This document shows, piece after piece, positions 10,484 to 22,108 of a stretch of 64,000 nucleotides of DNA. The stretch comes from Exophiala sp. HKRS030 (Eukaryota; Ascomycota; Eurotiomycetes; Chaetothyriales; Herpotrichiellaceae). The translations under genes and the position numbers were made by a program. The notes beneath the pieces were generated by a model. It had not been told where the DNA came from. It saw only the letters and a list, made by a program, of their open reading frames with translations, and did no database searches. How positions within the stretch are numbered: the first letter of the stretch is position 1; every line of letters begins with the position of its first letter. The stretch lies in assembly GCA_023897205.1 (NCBI GenBank), contig JAHWDD010000002.1:1178001-1242000 (forward strand), given 5' to 3'.

Positions 10484-12745
10484 TTAGACGATGGTAATCA
10501 CCGACCTTTCCAGGTTTGTGATGTATTCATTGAAATCGTTTGTTTTTTCCGAGCCGAGACCATAGAGAAGATATGCTTGCGTCTGATCCAATCCAAATAT
10601 GCCAATTCTTTCGTATTTGGCCTCAAATCGGCATGTGACTTTCTTGAGGACCAGCCCAGAAAGCTGGGTGTCAATGTCTCCGGTAAGCCCATTCCATCCC
10701 GTGCACACGGGGAGAAGATGTACATCAACACAATGATCTGGCAATAAAGGGGTGTCGAGAAAGACTGCAGGCTCTAGCTCAGTGATTTGTTGAGATGAAG
10801 TTGCCTGCGATTTGAGTTGTAATGCATAGCAGCCATCCTCTGTGGCATAACCGTCTTGGTCATGACCCGCAATGCGTAGTTTAGCCTCGGACAGATGGCC
10901 TTCGATGTGAAGTTTCGCGGATGCAACCCCGGTCAATTCAGTCCCTACAGTTGTATTGACCTCCTTTCCGGAGATCTTGATCAAGACTGACTCACAGCCA
11001 ACAGGCCAGTGCCAAACAATCTTGGCTTCCATCGATGCCCAAGACCATGACGGCGCACGGCAATCATCTTCCACCGATCTGTATCGCACCGAGGCGGTAC
11101 TGTCGGCTTGTCGGCGCCCAAGCACGTACCAGAGAAGACTAGGAGCAAGAGAGGAATTGTCCCATAGCCCTGCGAGATAACGTTCTCCGGTGGCTTCCTG
11201 GATTTTTCGGGCAATACCAGATATTGCGACAAGTTTGTCTTGTTGATAGGTTAGTTTGCACTCCATATAGCGCTCCACGGTCCTGCTCCAGAATTCGTAG
11301 GCTGTGGGTAGTCCTGGAGAGGGTGCGGTCGTGGCCGACATCGGCATTGTTGTACCCTTGAGCCAGGCGCAAAGTCTCTGTAGGAAGCTTGGGTGTTGTT
11401 GCGCCATTGTGCCTTTCGAGTATTTGCCGTTCTCTATGAGCGCCTCGTCCAGCCGTCCCCAAGCTCGCGTTCTCCAATCACAAAAGGCCTCCGGTATGCC
11501 TTCAGGATAAGCCTCACAAGCCTTGATCTCACGGCATTCCCAGAAAATTTGTTCTTGTCCAAAATGGATTGTGCGGGGGCTGAGCAGTCGTTCTTGAATT
11601 ACCCACCCTCGGTTGTGTAGAGCGGTATCTAGGAGGCTGTTACACCAGAAATCATTGTACCCAAGGATATGCGTCTTCTCTGGGTCATCCGAAAGAGGAT
11701 CGGAGACAGCGCAGGGCTCCACCAATTCCCTTGGTCTGTCTGTGAAGCAACCTTTGTTCTCTTCAGAGCTCGTGGCAGCAATGTTGCAGTATGAGTTTGA
11801 GTATATTTCCCCCATTCTGCTCGCTTCTAAAACCCAATCTGATTTCGAATTTTGAATAATGCAGAGAGCATCGATCCAGATATAATCGATGCCCATCCAG
11901 CGAGCGATTTTCACTGCATCTTGAAAACGTTTGGAAAGTTTCGACAATGGCATACCTGCTTTCAGTTCATCGATATTCCCTGTTTCAAGTTTGAGCGGCA
12001 TGCTTCTGTTCCAGCAATGGCTCAATGTAACGTATTCGGGGAGTTTCGATAGGTTTTCCGAGAGTTCCAAGCTGAATTTTTCTCCTCGTGCAGCGGATAT
12101 ATTCAGGATGCGGGTTGGATAGCCAGTTAGTAATTGCTTCCTCGAGCTCTTCGTTGTATCAAATCGTTGAGTGCAATGCTTGTGGCACTTGCAGCAGTCC
12201 TCGAGCCATCGACGGACCAGCTTCTCACAAGCTGTGCTAAACGTATTTTTAGTGATCGGAAGTGGGTTCATGGGAACTGATATTGCTACTCGCTCGATCA
12301 GTTTCAACCACCAGATGATTCGAATTAGAAACATACCTTGCTTGGGCAGAATCTTAAATATCCCGCTGCAGTCAAAAACATGTCGTTGTGGGATGGGAGG
12401 TTGTCCTCGTAGAATTTCGACCGTGAAATCCAAGTCATAGCGGCGTCCGTCTTGATCCGGATTATCTGTTGACTGGAGCTGATAGAACGTGCGAAACAAG
12501 GCGGCCTGTTTGCGCAATTCGCGAGTACAGTCTCTCTCGATTGTTGTACAAATATAACAGTTGTCCTGAACAGCAGAAACAAAGCTGCCATCACTGGTAT
12601 GGTGTGAGCCTGTCCATGTATTCGGTTGCTGTGCGTACTCAAAAAGACTAGGCTCAGAAGTCTGTTTGTCGCAAGGTAGGCCAGAATCGATTCTAGCCCA
12701 AATCTTCTGACAAGATCCGCAAAGCATGGTTCTATCAGCGGCCAT
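10484..12745 (-). CDS. Heterokaryon incompatibility (HET) domain protein
   Basis: Fungal HET proteins act in non-self recognition and cell death after hyphal fusion. The HET domain spans about residues 237-390 of the unspliced frame, with the hallmark motifs EYVTLSHCW, ARWMGIDYIWIDALCIIQ and WVLEASRMGEIYSNSYCNIAA. The upstream part (GTEC-like cysteines in LCGSCQKIW and DNCYICTTIE) and the long C-terminal half are typical of the family. The frame is open throughout (753 residues). However, a GTATGT at 12336, an ACTAA-like branch site and a CAG at 12232 mark a likely 105-bp in-frame intron. Removal joins 12337-12745 to 10484-12231 and gives 718 residues, placing LPKQ next to ACEKLVRRWLEDC. A TATA-like box lies 89-97 bp upstream (12834-12842). 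Confidence 0.9.
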   Translation of the reverse strand: MAADRTMLCGSCQKIWARIDSGLPCDKQTSEPSLFEYAQQPNTWTGSHHTSDGSFVSAVQDNCYICTTIERDCTRELRKQAALFRTFYQLQSTDNPDQDGRRYDLDFTVEILRGQPPIPQRHVFDCSGIFKILPKQGMFLIRIIWWLKLIERVAISVPMNPLPITKNTFSTACEKLVRRWLEDCCKCHKHCTQRFDTTKSSRKQLLTGYPTRILNISAARGEKFSLELSENLSKLPEYVTLSHCWNRSMPLKLETGNIDELKAGMPLSKLSKRFQDAVKIARWMGIDYIWIDALCIIQNSKSDWVLEASRMGEIYSNSYCNIAATSSEENKGCFTDRPRELVEPCAVSDPLSDDPEKTHILGYNDFWCNSLLDTALHNRGWVIQERLLSPRTIHFGQEQIFWECREIKACEAYPEGIPEAFCDWRTRAWGRLDEALIENGKYSKGTMAQQHPSFLQRLCAWLKGTTMPMSATTAPSPGLPTAYEFWSRTVERYMECKLTYQQDKLVAISGIARKIQEATGERYLAGLWDNSSLAPSLLWYVLGRRQADSTASVRYRSVEDDCRAPSWSWASMEAKIVWHWPVGCESVLIKISGKEVNTTVGTELTGVASAKLHIEGHLSEAKLRIAGHDQDGYATEDGCYALQLKSQATSSQQITELEPAVFLDTPLLPDHCVDVHLLPVCTGWNGLTGDIDTQLSGLVLKKVTCRFEAKYERIGIFGLDQTQAYLLYGLGSEKTNDFNEYITNLERSVITIV

Positions 12746-13583
12746 GGAATGACTCTTGTGCTATCGCTTGTAGTGAGGGTCATTGGCACAGGAATCGTGA
12801 AGACAGTTCCTTCAAACCTGGGCTAGAAGAGGCATTTATATACGTATCTCCTCAGTCTAGGGTTGCGAACCGTTGCATTTATGGCCGGTGAAGGTCGACT
12901 CTGAGCACAGCCCCGGTGTAGCAGAAGGTGGTTTGGAAGGGATCCGCTAGGTTCGTTGAAATCGCATCAGTGATCCTCTGACCAAAAGAACGGAGTGTAT
13001 GTGGTGTGAATGTCCATAATATTTGCGAGATGAAACTAGCTGTCACAAGTACCGAGATTTCTCGTTGCCTTTTGGGACCTTTTGTTCATTCGGAAGCGAT
13101 AGTTCAGCCTTATGATGTGGTGCCATTAAGTGTGGTCTGGAGGACGCGCTAGTCCAAGGGCGTAACACAAATCTAGGTCATTTCTATCCGCATGTAGTAG
13201 CACTCGACACCACGTGACCCTTGGCGCCCTAGGCATAGCTATCTACACCGCCTAGGTACTTCCATAGACCTAGCCAGGAACCCTTTGGTCCCGCCTGACT
13301 CTACACGCATAGCCACTTCCTTTCATCCTCCCAATCATCCTGTATTATTCAGTGTCTCTCTAGACGAATTTTTCGTTTGATTAATCTATCTAATGTCTCC
13401 GGTAAATCTATGACGCTACATTGCCAAAGATTCAACCTGCTACCTCTAAACATTCCTAAACATGCTCGTACATTTGTGCTCTTAACCTGAAGCGACGATG
13501 CTTCTCAAGGGACACCAACGTAGCAAGTCCTTCATAGATTGCAGAATAAACAACAATGATCTGGCCAGATACTGTGAAATGAC
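12746..13583. other. Intergenic region with HET promoter
   Basis: Contains the minus-strand TATA-like ATTTATATA at 12834-12842 serving the HET gene, and a palindromic CACGTG at 13211-13216. No gene was seen. Confidence 0.45.
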
Positions 13584-15382
13584 CTAATAATCCTTCTGAG
13601 CAAACTTGGACCTCATTCTCAGTCGCTCGCCATACTGTTTGGTCATTAGCAAAATCTCCCAAAAACGACATCTCAAAAACTTACCTTGAACAACAAAAAG
13701 GGAATTGGAATAAAGGCAATTGCGATGCCTCCCAAAATCGAACTGGCGTTTCCCACTCCTTCATTTTCGTACATGGCCGTTGCAAAAAGGGGAAATGCGG
13801 CGCCGAATGAAGATCGGAAGAAGTCGTTTCCTGCCAGCACACTCGCTGCATAAGCAGGATACGCATCTGCCAGATAATTGAGAACCGAGTTGAACAAGAG
13901 AAAAGCGCCAATGCTGAAGAACCCGGAGCCGATGATCGGCATTATCCAGTGTATGTCGGGCCGAGCTGACCATCCGAACCAAAAGAGACAAATTGGAATC
14001 GCAAAACCGCCAACGAAAGCTGGAGGGAGTCTCCATTCAGGTTGCAATTCTCCTTTGTCGTTGAACTTTGGCTCGATGTATTTGCGCTGGTACCAGATGA
14101 AAGGTCCAAGCACGATGAAGACCCCAACAAGGATGCCCAGAAATGCCGTGCCCTCGAGACCAAGACTGAACCCATATATGCCGGAGAACACGATGGGGAA
14201 GCTTTCGAACCAGATGTACAGTAACCCGTAGATGAGGGCAATGTACAGATTGAGCAAGAATACCATTGGCTCTGTGAAAGACAGGGTGAATGGGCGAACG
14301 AGGACCATCATCACAATCTCTTTCCCTGTCATCTGCTCCCCCATGAGCTGTGGCTCGCAGATGAGTTTGTCATTGCCGGTAAGTTTCCGCAGGCGCAGGG
14401 TCCGACGATATAGAATATTGGCAGAAGACGTCTCCGGCAGCAAGAAGAACAAGAGAACCAAGGTGAAGCCAGATAGCCACATGAGCTCCCAGATTGTCCA
14501 TGTCCAGCCTTTGCTTTCTGCTGCGAAGCCGCCGACTAGAGGTCCCATGGTTGGACCACAGACCGCGCCAATGCCCCAAACCGCCATTCCATACGTGCGC
14601 TTTGCCGGGGTGTACATGTCTCCGATAGTGGCACCTCCGGTGGCCAGCGAGGGTGAGCCGACAAACCCAGTGATGAATCTGAAAGCAAGGAGCATGCCGA
14701 AATTCGTAGCGAGCGCGGTAGGCACCTGGAGGACGACAAACAATGCGAGAGTACCAATGTAGATGGGTCCGCGACCGATCTGTGGAACCTCACTCATTGG
14801 AGACCAAAGCATTGGCCCTACTCCGTATCCCAATACAAACAGCGTCAGTCCGAGAGTGGCAGCGACGCGGGAAACGCCAAATACACGAGAGACGTCCTGG
14901 ATACCGGCCGTGTAGATCGCGGAGCCGATGTAGACCGAAAAGGTGAGCAAGCAGATCTCGAAGGTCACCCAGATTTTCTTGAAGGAACTCCAGTTCTGTG
15001 GGTTGTCCGGATCATCTGGACCGTACCAGTCGACAATGTGCACGTCGCGGCCTTTTTCAGGGTCGACTGCGGTCTTGCTGAGGGTATTCACAACAACGTT
15101 CTCATCATCGACAGTGGTTGAGGAGGAACTATGAGAAGGCGAGTTTCGCTCAGGTGTAGGTCGCCTCTCATCACTCGAAGATTCTCCCCTTTCGACCTCT
15201 TCTCTCTTTTCCGATGAGGGAGGCTCCGTGCTGCCGTACATGGCCATGTTGGCGGACTTCTCGGGGTTGAGATACTTCTGCCATATTGATGAATCTCGTT
15301 CCTCAGGATACTGAAGGATTCTTCTGCCAGTGACGAGACGCAGAAGCTGACCTGCAACGGTGTCTCTGAACAAATCAGCCAT
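13584..15382 (-). CDS. MFS transporter, DHA1 drug:H+ antiporter type
   Basis: Exons 13685-15382 and 13584-13634 join across a 50-bp GTAAGT/CAG intron with a GCTAAT branch site. The last exon supplies YGERLRMRSKFAQKDY, the usual basic tail of this family, giving 582 residues. A hydrophilic Ser/Glu-rich N-terminus of about 130 residues leads into the conserved DWYGPDDPDNPQNWSSFKK, then about 12 membrane segments. Family motifs include LGYGVGPMLWSPMSEVPQIG and the antiporter-type stretch WGIGAVCGPTMGPLVGGF. Plasma-membrane export of small toxic compounds or polyamines is inferred from homology to CaMDR1/FLU1-like carriers; the substrate is unknown. Two CACGTG boxes lie upstream (15823, 15963). 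Confidence 0.92.
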
Positions 15383-16530
15383 TCTTGCAGGAAATCACGG
15401 AGGACTCTGAGGTTCTTCAGGGAGACTAGAGTTGACTGATTTACATCGGATGCATGATTGATATCTACTTAGCATGTATATCCCGAACTATCGGATCTTA
15501 CCTGGACCGACCAAACTGTCGACAGGGGTACCAACACGTCATTACCGAAATATGCAGGTCGTCATGACCCGACTTAAGAAGTTTTTGTCAGCGGCTTCAT
15601 GGGAAAGTCCGAACCCTAATGTCACCGGTGGGACCATGATCGAGACAATAGTGGGAATGCAAAGCCCTATCGAGGAACTGAAGATCGCGTATATAATGGT
15701 CGATGAACCATCCGAAAAGCCAAAGTCTCCGATTCGGTGACCTTCAGGCGATAAGAAGAAATATCTATGACGCGGTATGGATACAGTCAGAGTTTGATAT
15801 TGGGTTCACCCCAACAGCCTCGCACGTGACTCGGAGCCTCGCTGGTTTTGGAACCGAGTCTGTGGAAGCATCGCCTCATTTCGTATCTCCATGAATAAGC
15901 AGAAAAGCTTCGATACATATCCACTCAGGCCAGTTTGAATAGTCAGGCGTACTTTAGTCGCACACGTGCTGATGTGTCGTCGTCTGAACCACACGATTAC
16001 AGTGTACCCAGGCCACATCACCCCTGGTCTGAAGATTGGTGGTTTTGGCCACATTGGAAAGCGTAATTGCAATCATTCGCATTCCATGTATATCAGTTCC
16101 TGATTGTGTCGTTGCTTTCCAGCAGCAGTTGATGGATTGTGTCGAAGAATAGGTCAGTTGGCGTTCTCGTCCACGTCCTTGTAAGTCGAGACAAGGGTAG
16201 GGTATCATGCGAAGTTAGTGTTGAATAGATCAGCGAGCGTATGAGACATGCGCTGCTCTTCCAGAGTTCAAGCACTTATCTCGTTGACGCCTCGGAAAAC
16301 TCCATCCATATTAAAGTGTAAGATACTGCGGAGCCCTTTGGTTCGAAGCTTGTGACAGATCATAAACGCACTCTTAGCGTAGAACTGTTGAAATCTTGAG
16401 ACGCAATGAATCTTGACATTGAATGTGCGAATGACTTTTCAGGTATGTAGTTTCGTTATGTTCGTGACTTGGGAATCGTGTACCGCCTGCATTGACTTGT
16501 AGGTTCTCTGCGCACGAGCGCTTACTCACA
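15383..16530. other. Intergenic region upstream of the MFS gene
   Basis: About 1.1 kb. It carries CACGTG palindromes at 15823-15828 and 15963-15968, 440-580 bp before the MFS start. No gene was supported. Confidence 0.45.
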
Positions 16531-17025
16531 TCACAAATGCATGCCGTTGTCTTCACCATGGTCGTCCTCTGCCAGTCGCTCGAGCATTTGTTGTCTCAAC
16601 TCTTCGTCTGTCAGTCTCCTCGATGAGCCTGCGTCTGAGTATGCTACCGCTAGCTCTCCATTTGTCGATGTCGGGCCCGAGTTCCCATTTTGTTTGTGCT
16701 CCTTGTCCAGCTCGTGCCATCGACCTCCTCTTCTTTCGACCTCTTGTTTCAGTAGTTGAATCCTATCCCTCTGGCGGTTGATCACGATTACGTTCTCGTG
16801 GATCGCGTCTGAGCAGTCCTTGTCTCCCTCTTGTCTCGTCTCCTCTGAAAGCGATTGGTCGGACGTGATGCTGTCTATGTATTTCTGCAGTTGCTCATTG
16901 GAGCGTGTGAGATGTGATATGGAATTTTCGATCTCGGCGGCTTTGGAGTAGAGGTTTTCAAAGGGCAGGTCTTGGATAGCGATGGCAAACTGGGCGTCGG
17001 AAATTGGTTGCGATGCTGCGGACAT
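16531..17025 (-). CDS. TMA17: TMA17/ADC17-like proteasome assembly chaperone
   Basis: Single-exon gene of 164 residues. The core AAEIENSISHLTRSNEQLQK and the downstream AIHENVIVINRQRDRIQLLK match the two helical blocks that define yeast Tma17 (also called Adc17), a stress-induced chaperone that helps join Rpt6 to Rpt3 in the proteasome base. The whole protein is predicted to be helical or coiled coil, with a polar Ser/Asn-rich linker and a C-terminal helix (LTDEELRQQMLERLAEDD). Length is close to the yeast protein (150). The function is inferred from the matching motifs. The gene lies just downstream of VPS34 on the same strand but has its own 344-bp upstream gap. Confidence 0.82.
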   Translation of the reverse strand: MSAASQPISDAQFAIAIQDLPFENLYSKAAEIENSISHLTRSNEQLQKYIDSITSDQSLSEETRQEGDKDCSDAIHENVIVINRQRDRIQLLKQEVERRGGRWHELDKEHKQNGNSGPTSTNGELAVAYSDAGSSRRLTDEELRQQMLERLAEDDHGEDNGMHL

Positions 17026-17369
17026 TTTGTATCTTACTCGGGTGGGGAATAGGGTGATTTGGGCGTTGTGATGTCAGGTCCTATTAGTTAGAAGCGAGCA
17101 TGTACAGATTTGAGTGAGGATAGACAACTGGAAAAGATAATGTACTTGGTGGCTCTAGAAGGAAGTATTTACTCGTAATACTTGAGAAGCGTTCATTTGC
17201 GGGGCAAGGCTGAGGGGAAGATATACTGTATACGAGTACGGGACGAGTACCGCAGCCTTGCCGACAACGTCAGGTTACAATCACGATCCTTGTCCATGGC
17301 CACAAAAATGATCTCTTTGTAACAAGGTCTATGATTAGATTTTTCCAGATTCCCTTCGGAAATCTCAAT
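17026..17369. other. Short intergenic region
   Basis: This 344-bp gap is the TMA17 promoter and VPS34 3' region. It holds TACTCGTA at 17170-17177 and its reverse complement TACGAGTA at 17231-17238. Confidence 0.4.
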
Positions 17370-20238
17370 CTATGCCCGCCAACCTTGAACAAACTCATGT
17401 AGCCGGTCAATCACCACCCCAAACACTGCGTTGACGCTGTCGGCCAACACCTGATCCAATAATCTTACAGCCTCCTCTTCGCTGACATCCAGGTGGAATC
17501 TCTCCCTGACCTTTCCAACAGCACCACCGATCCCGCCCATTTGTTCCTCCACTAGCCTGATATCCTGAACAGAGCTCTGCACCATCAGACTGAACAGATT
17601 GAGAACGAGGGAACTTGATTTTCTCAAGGTCGTATACGCAGTGAAGCAATACTGCTTGAATTGAGCGTATTGTGGAGACGTCGTTCCACCAAGTCCCTCT
17701 ACCATTTCTTTACATAGCTTGATCAATGGAGCGAATGGCTTCGGATCACGCCCAAGGATAAATCCAAAATCGATATGAAAGAAGTGGCCAGATGGTTGAA
17801 GTAAGAGGTTATCAAGGTGACGGTCTCCAACCCCGAGGATGTAAGTAATCACGCAGTAGCCAGCACAGGATCTGATGTATGTATCCATTGCTTCTTTTCG
17901 CACGCCGAGAGGGCCAGAAGCGTCAGGGTTGTTCGCCCTCAAGTATGCGAGCACTGAACCTTTGTATTTTGCCGAAACGGCCGAGATTGCTGTAGACGGA
18001 ATGAATTGTACGGCTCCTGCTGTTGGCGAGGTGGCGAGGATGCGGTATGGCGTGAGCTTGAGATCCAGGTTCTCCTTCAGGAGCAAATTGTTCATCAGCT
18101 CAATGATCTGGATCACAAGTTGATCTTGCCTGAGATCATCACCTGTCTTGAACATCATCGGGTACTTGCCCTGGATTTGGGAACGTGTTTGCGATGCAGA
18201 ACTACCAGCATTCACTGGGCCAGCTATTTTAAAATTAAGCAGCAGTGGAGACAGGGATGACTTGAATACGTTCGCCTCCTCAGGGAAAATGCCACTGACT
18301 TCGACTTCCGGGTCCAGTGGGAGGGGAATGGGCGGATCGATCTTGATTAGTTCATGTTTTGGGTCAGCAAGATACTTCTTAAGCATCTCAATTTTTTGTA
18401 TGCGGTTGCTCCGATTGAACCTGATTTCCTTACTGATTCTCGACAGGACGGCAATCATCTCGGCCTGTCTCAACAAGGTTTTTCTTTGCTCCGGTGCCCG
18501 CTTTTCCAGCTCGACCATGAAGTGATATTCGACTCTTGCAAACAGCTTCCTATTCGCAGCGTTGGTATCTGGGCCCTGATCATCGCATTCGACCATCAAA
18601 TACCAGTGTAAGTAGTTCCCCAATACAAAGTTGTTGGCAGCGCGGTCGATTAGAAAGCTTGCCAGGGATGAGGATGGCAAGGTCTCTGCCTGGGAATCGT
18701 ACTGTTCGAACTTCAGGGCTTGAACGAGCTGCAATAGATACAATAGTAATTCAGCATCTCCTGCTTGTCGTAAGCGGTCGACCGCATATGCTCGTACGAC
18801 CGCACTATCGTAGGTTGGACCAAGAAGCTCAAGGGCAGAGTCAACATCAATTTTCGCCCACTTTGGAATCAGTTCGGCTATCTGTCTGGCTTCGCTAGGG
18901 CTATTCCAGTCTGTTGCTTTGACTACCTTCGTCAAAGCCCGTTTGTCACGGCTAAGATGCCGACGGAAAGTCCATATAACGTCCTTTTCTTGGGGAGTGA
19001 GTTCCTGTGTTGGTCCATAAGACAAGATCTCGTTGATCTCATCCCGAAGTTTAGCATTTGGCTTTTGATCGACGTCGTACAATGCGTTCCTATCACTCCT
19101 GACAAGACGGCGATGTTTTGATTCGCAGGGATTCTCTCGCTGGAACTGTTCAGGATCAAATATCTGAACAACGGGGTATTCATCACCATCGACAACCGAG
19201 GTGCCGGTCGCAATTCCAGGGCCATAACGAACCTCCGGCGGAGATTTGGAGCCCATCATAGACGCTGACAAGTTTGACTGAAACTCCTTCATCAACCTCG
19301 GAGGATTGTATTCATGGTCTTCAAAAATCACTGGAAAATCCCATCGAGGAAGGTCAATATACAAGGTAAAATGCTCGTCATCTTCTCTCTCAGACTCAGA
19401 ATCGCTCATGTCTGAGTCATGTTGATCGAGGAGACCTCCAGCCATGACCTTGGACGACTCATCTTTAGAGAATCTTCGCTTCGCAGCTTTTCGCATACTC
19501 AACCGCTTTGTCGCTGCTTCGTCAACTTCACGGGCCTTCTTGCCCACCTTCTGAAAGACTAGTTGGTCAAGCCAATCGTTTTGAGGGATTTCATTCATCT
19601 CGTGCTTCTTGAAGAGCTGCTCGAGTCTTTCTAACTCTTCCTCCTCAGGGCTAGCCTCGGGAGGTTCTTCATTCCTCCTTCTCCGCTTCGGGCGTGGAAT
19701 GTGCGGAGTAGTGGAAGGCAGATGCCCGTCGGCAATCTTTTTGCGGTACATTCGACACTTCTGGCGACCTCGTCTGAGGGCACCATCATCATCAAAGAGA
19801 GGAATAGTCGTCCCGGCAAATGGTACCGAGTGGTCCACGCTGCCATTGATAGGACAAGGCGAGAGATCCCATATTGTGATCGCTACTTGCGACGATGCGG
19901 GGCAATCTTTAACTGGAACTGGGAGTTCAAGCCATTTGTTCCAGGTCCTGTTGTTTTTGAAGAACATATGAGGAGTTTGAACAGACACCCCAAGAGGCTT
20001 GGACTCGGCCCATAATTGAACAGTGGCGTAGAGCTCTGATACCGGGTTCTGGATTGATCCAATATGGCGAATCTCAGGGTGTTTCAACAGTACAGACTGA
20101 GGAATCGTAGACTGTTTGCCTTCCAAGGTGTTTCTGACGCCCAATCAGTCTTCGGGCTTCCATCAAGCAGTGAACTTACATTCTTAGACACACAGGGTAA
20201 TCAATCTGTCGCGAGGTCGCAAATGTGTAGGTATCCAT
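17370..20238 (-). CDS. VPS34: Phosphatidylinositol 3-kinase VPS34
   Basis: Class III PI3-kinase that makes PI3P on endosomes and autophagosomes, normally with Vps15 and Atg6/Vps30. Exon 1 (20180-20238) encodes MDTYTFATSRQIDYPVCLR. A 46-bp GTAAGT/CAG intron leads to exon 2 (17370-20133), giving 940 residues, the usual fungal length. In order I see a C2 domain near the N-terminus (PEIRHIGSIQNPVSELYATV), a charged insertion with Arg/Lys and Ser/Asp clusters, the helical accessory domain (from about residue 385) and the kinase domain. Kinase motifs are DDLRQDQLVIQII, the catalytic loop GDRHLDNLLL (about residue 785) and the metal-binding HIDFGFILGRDPKP. The short C-terminal helix VIDRLHEFVQGWRA is characteristic of Vps34. 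It is head-to-head with NSE4. Confidence 0.97.
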
Positions 20239-20671
20239 GGCGGCATGAACGCAGAATCAGGGTGAGACACTTCAAGAGCGCAATACGAGTAACATATTGA
20301 GAATGATCAAGCATCACTTGATGCACCAGTCAAGTAGTACGAGTAAGAGCCGATAGAAGGATGAATGGATGTAGCAATGTAGGAATATCCGATGGCTGCC
20401 TAAATAGTCTTAGCTTGATTCCGGAGTTGCAAACGCGCGCCAAACCGAATTAATCGCGTCACAGCCACAGCAGGCGCGTTAATTCCTGCTCTTGTGCACG
20501 CCATACGAATAGTCGCAGGCAACTTGGACAAACGCACTTTGATCGACCTTGACCCGAGTAGACCTGAACAGCGCGTACAGTGCACAGGGAGCCTCTTCAC
20601 TGATCCAATGTATTTCACATTGGTTTGTCCACGCTGAACCACACTGCCCCTCACCTCGCGATGCATTCGCC
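20239..20671. promoter_or_regulatory. Bidirectional promoter of VPS34 and NSE4
   Basis: This 433-bp gap separates the two divergent starts. TACGAGTA occurs twice, at 20284-20291 and 20338-20345, both near the VPS34 side. No TATA box is obvious. Confidence 0.5.
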
Positions 20672-22108
20672 ATGGCGCGTTTGAACCCCCGACAACCGCC
20701 CTCGGAATCCGCCAGTGTAAGAGCAACAAGCCCGTTGGCCCCATCTATCTTGTCTTCCGTACATGCTTCGGACTCGGATAAAGAAAACGAAGGCCGTTTG
20801 CGCGAGCCTACCAACAAGGCCAAACGAAGGAGTCGAGCACACTTCATGTCAGACAACGGAAAAGCCAACCCAAGCGCAAACAAACGGCGGCGAGTCAGTG
20901 GTGATGAAGATGACGAGACGACTACTGCACGCACCAACAAATTCTATGATCCCGATCAGAATCCAGAAGAACGACGGTTCGTGCGTAAAGGACTGCGCAA
21001 CCTCTTGGGAAAGCTGCATGACTCCAAGAGTGAATTCTTAAGACCAGATTCAAAGGGCTTGGAAGAGACATTAAAGGAGGCAAATGAACTGTACAAAAGT
21101 GTCAAGCAAACATCCGAGGCCACGATCGACTCTCGCTTGCTTGTCGAGACAGCCGACTTATCCTACCGGAAAATCAACAGCCTTACGTTAGGGGATGGTT
21201 CAGCCGGCATCGATGTGGATGACTTTGTCACAAAATGTATCGGATTCATGAAAGGAGGCGACGATGCAGCCGATCGCACCCCCGAAGCACATGCGAGTAG
21301 TGAGACTCAAAGACGTCGACGCCGGCATGCTGAAGCCGAAGCAGAGGACGAAGACGACGAAGGCGATACAATGAATTGGGAATACCTGGGCAAGAATGCC
21401 TGCTTTCTATACAATTCGCGTCCATGCTTAACAGGATTCCTGCTCGGACCATTGTCTCTTCAGAAGAAAATTCGCCAACAAACTCAGCGCAAGGCTCGGG
21501 AAGCACGATCACAGTTGACGCAAGCCTCACGGCCAATTGAACTTAACGACGAAGACTTGGAAAAACAGGAGTCAGCGAGTCTTACCACAGTGTGCACCGA
21601 GATTGCAAGGTTGCTGGATGATCACCTTTCGCGAGGAGATGAGGCAGTAAATCGAGACTGTGAAGAGATTGGGGAAGACTTAACAGACCAACAGATCCAA
21701 GAGATACTGTTGCGCCATCGCATGGCTGATAACGGCTGTGTATCATTGTTCGACTTCTGTGTCAACCCGAAATCGTTCGGACAGACGGTAGAGAATTTAT
21801 TCTACGTCAGCTTCCTAGTCAAGGAAGGTAAGGTCGGTCTGGATTTTGACGGTCATGGCCTTCCGACGCTCGGTATTGCAGCCCAACGTAGCGTTGCAGA
21901 AAGACAAGAAACGAAGCGGAATCAAGCCGTTTTCACGCTTGATTTTGATGTCTGGGAAGACATTATCAAAACATTTCACATCAAGAAAAGTATCATTCCT
22001 CATCGACAGGAGGAGACATATGACGATGGTATTTTGGATTACGGGCGCATGGAAGACGATGGGAGCCGGGCAGTCGAGATAGATGAAGTGTCCGATGCGT
22101 ATGCATAG
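20672..22108 (+). CDS. NSE4: SMC5/6 complex kleisin NSE4
   Basis: Predicted kleisin of the SMC5/6 DNA-repair complex, bridging Smc5 and Smc6 and binding Nse1/Nse3. It is a single-exon gene of 478 residues; the ATG at 20672 is chosen because the open frame upstream of it looks untranslated. After a basic, disordered N-terminus (KAKRRSRAHF), the N-terminal kleisin helices are seen in FVRKGLRNLLGKLHDSK and the Nse3-binding stretch around LVETADLSYRKINSLTLGDG. The C-terminal winged-helix region is VSLFDFCVNPKSFGQTVENL then FYVSFLVKEGKV, ending near FTLDFDVWEDIIKTFHIKKS. These are the family's conserved segments. An acidic run (AEAEDEDDEGDT) separates the two halves. Confidence 0.93.
   Translation: MARLNPRQPPSESASVRATSPLAPSILSSVHASDSDKENEGRLREPTNKAKRRSRAHFMSDNGKANPSANKRRRVSGDEDDETTTARTNKFYDPDQNPEERRFVRKGLRNLLGKLHDSKSEFLRPDSKGLEETLKEANELYKSVKQTSEATIDSRLLVETADLSYRKINSLTLGDGSAGIDVDDFVTKCIGFMKGGDDAADRTPEAHASSETQRRRRRHAEAEAEDEDDEGDTMNWEYLGKNACFLYNSRPCLTGFLLGPLSLQKKIRQQTQRKAREARSQLTQASRPIELNDEDLEKQESASLTTVCTEIARLLDDHLSRGDEAVNRDCEEIGEDLTDQQIQEILLRHRMADNGCVSLFDFCVNPKSFGQTVENLFYVSFLVKEGKVGLDFDGHGLPTLGIAAQRSVAERQETKRNQAVFTLDFDVWEDIIKTFHIKKSIIPHRQEETYDDGILDYGRMEDDGSRAVEIDEVSDAYA

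Noticed and set aside
14232..14762. 176-codon plus-strand open frame inside the MFS gene
   Set aside because: Antisense to conserved transporter sequence; the frame is open because of the codon bias of the true gene.
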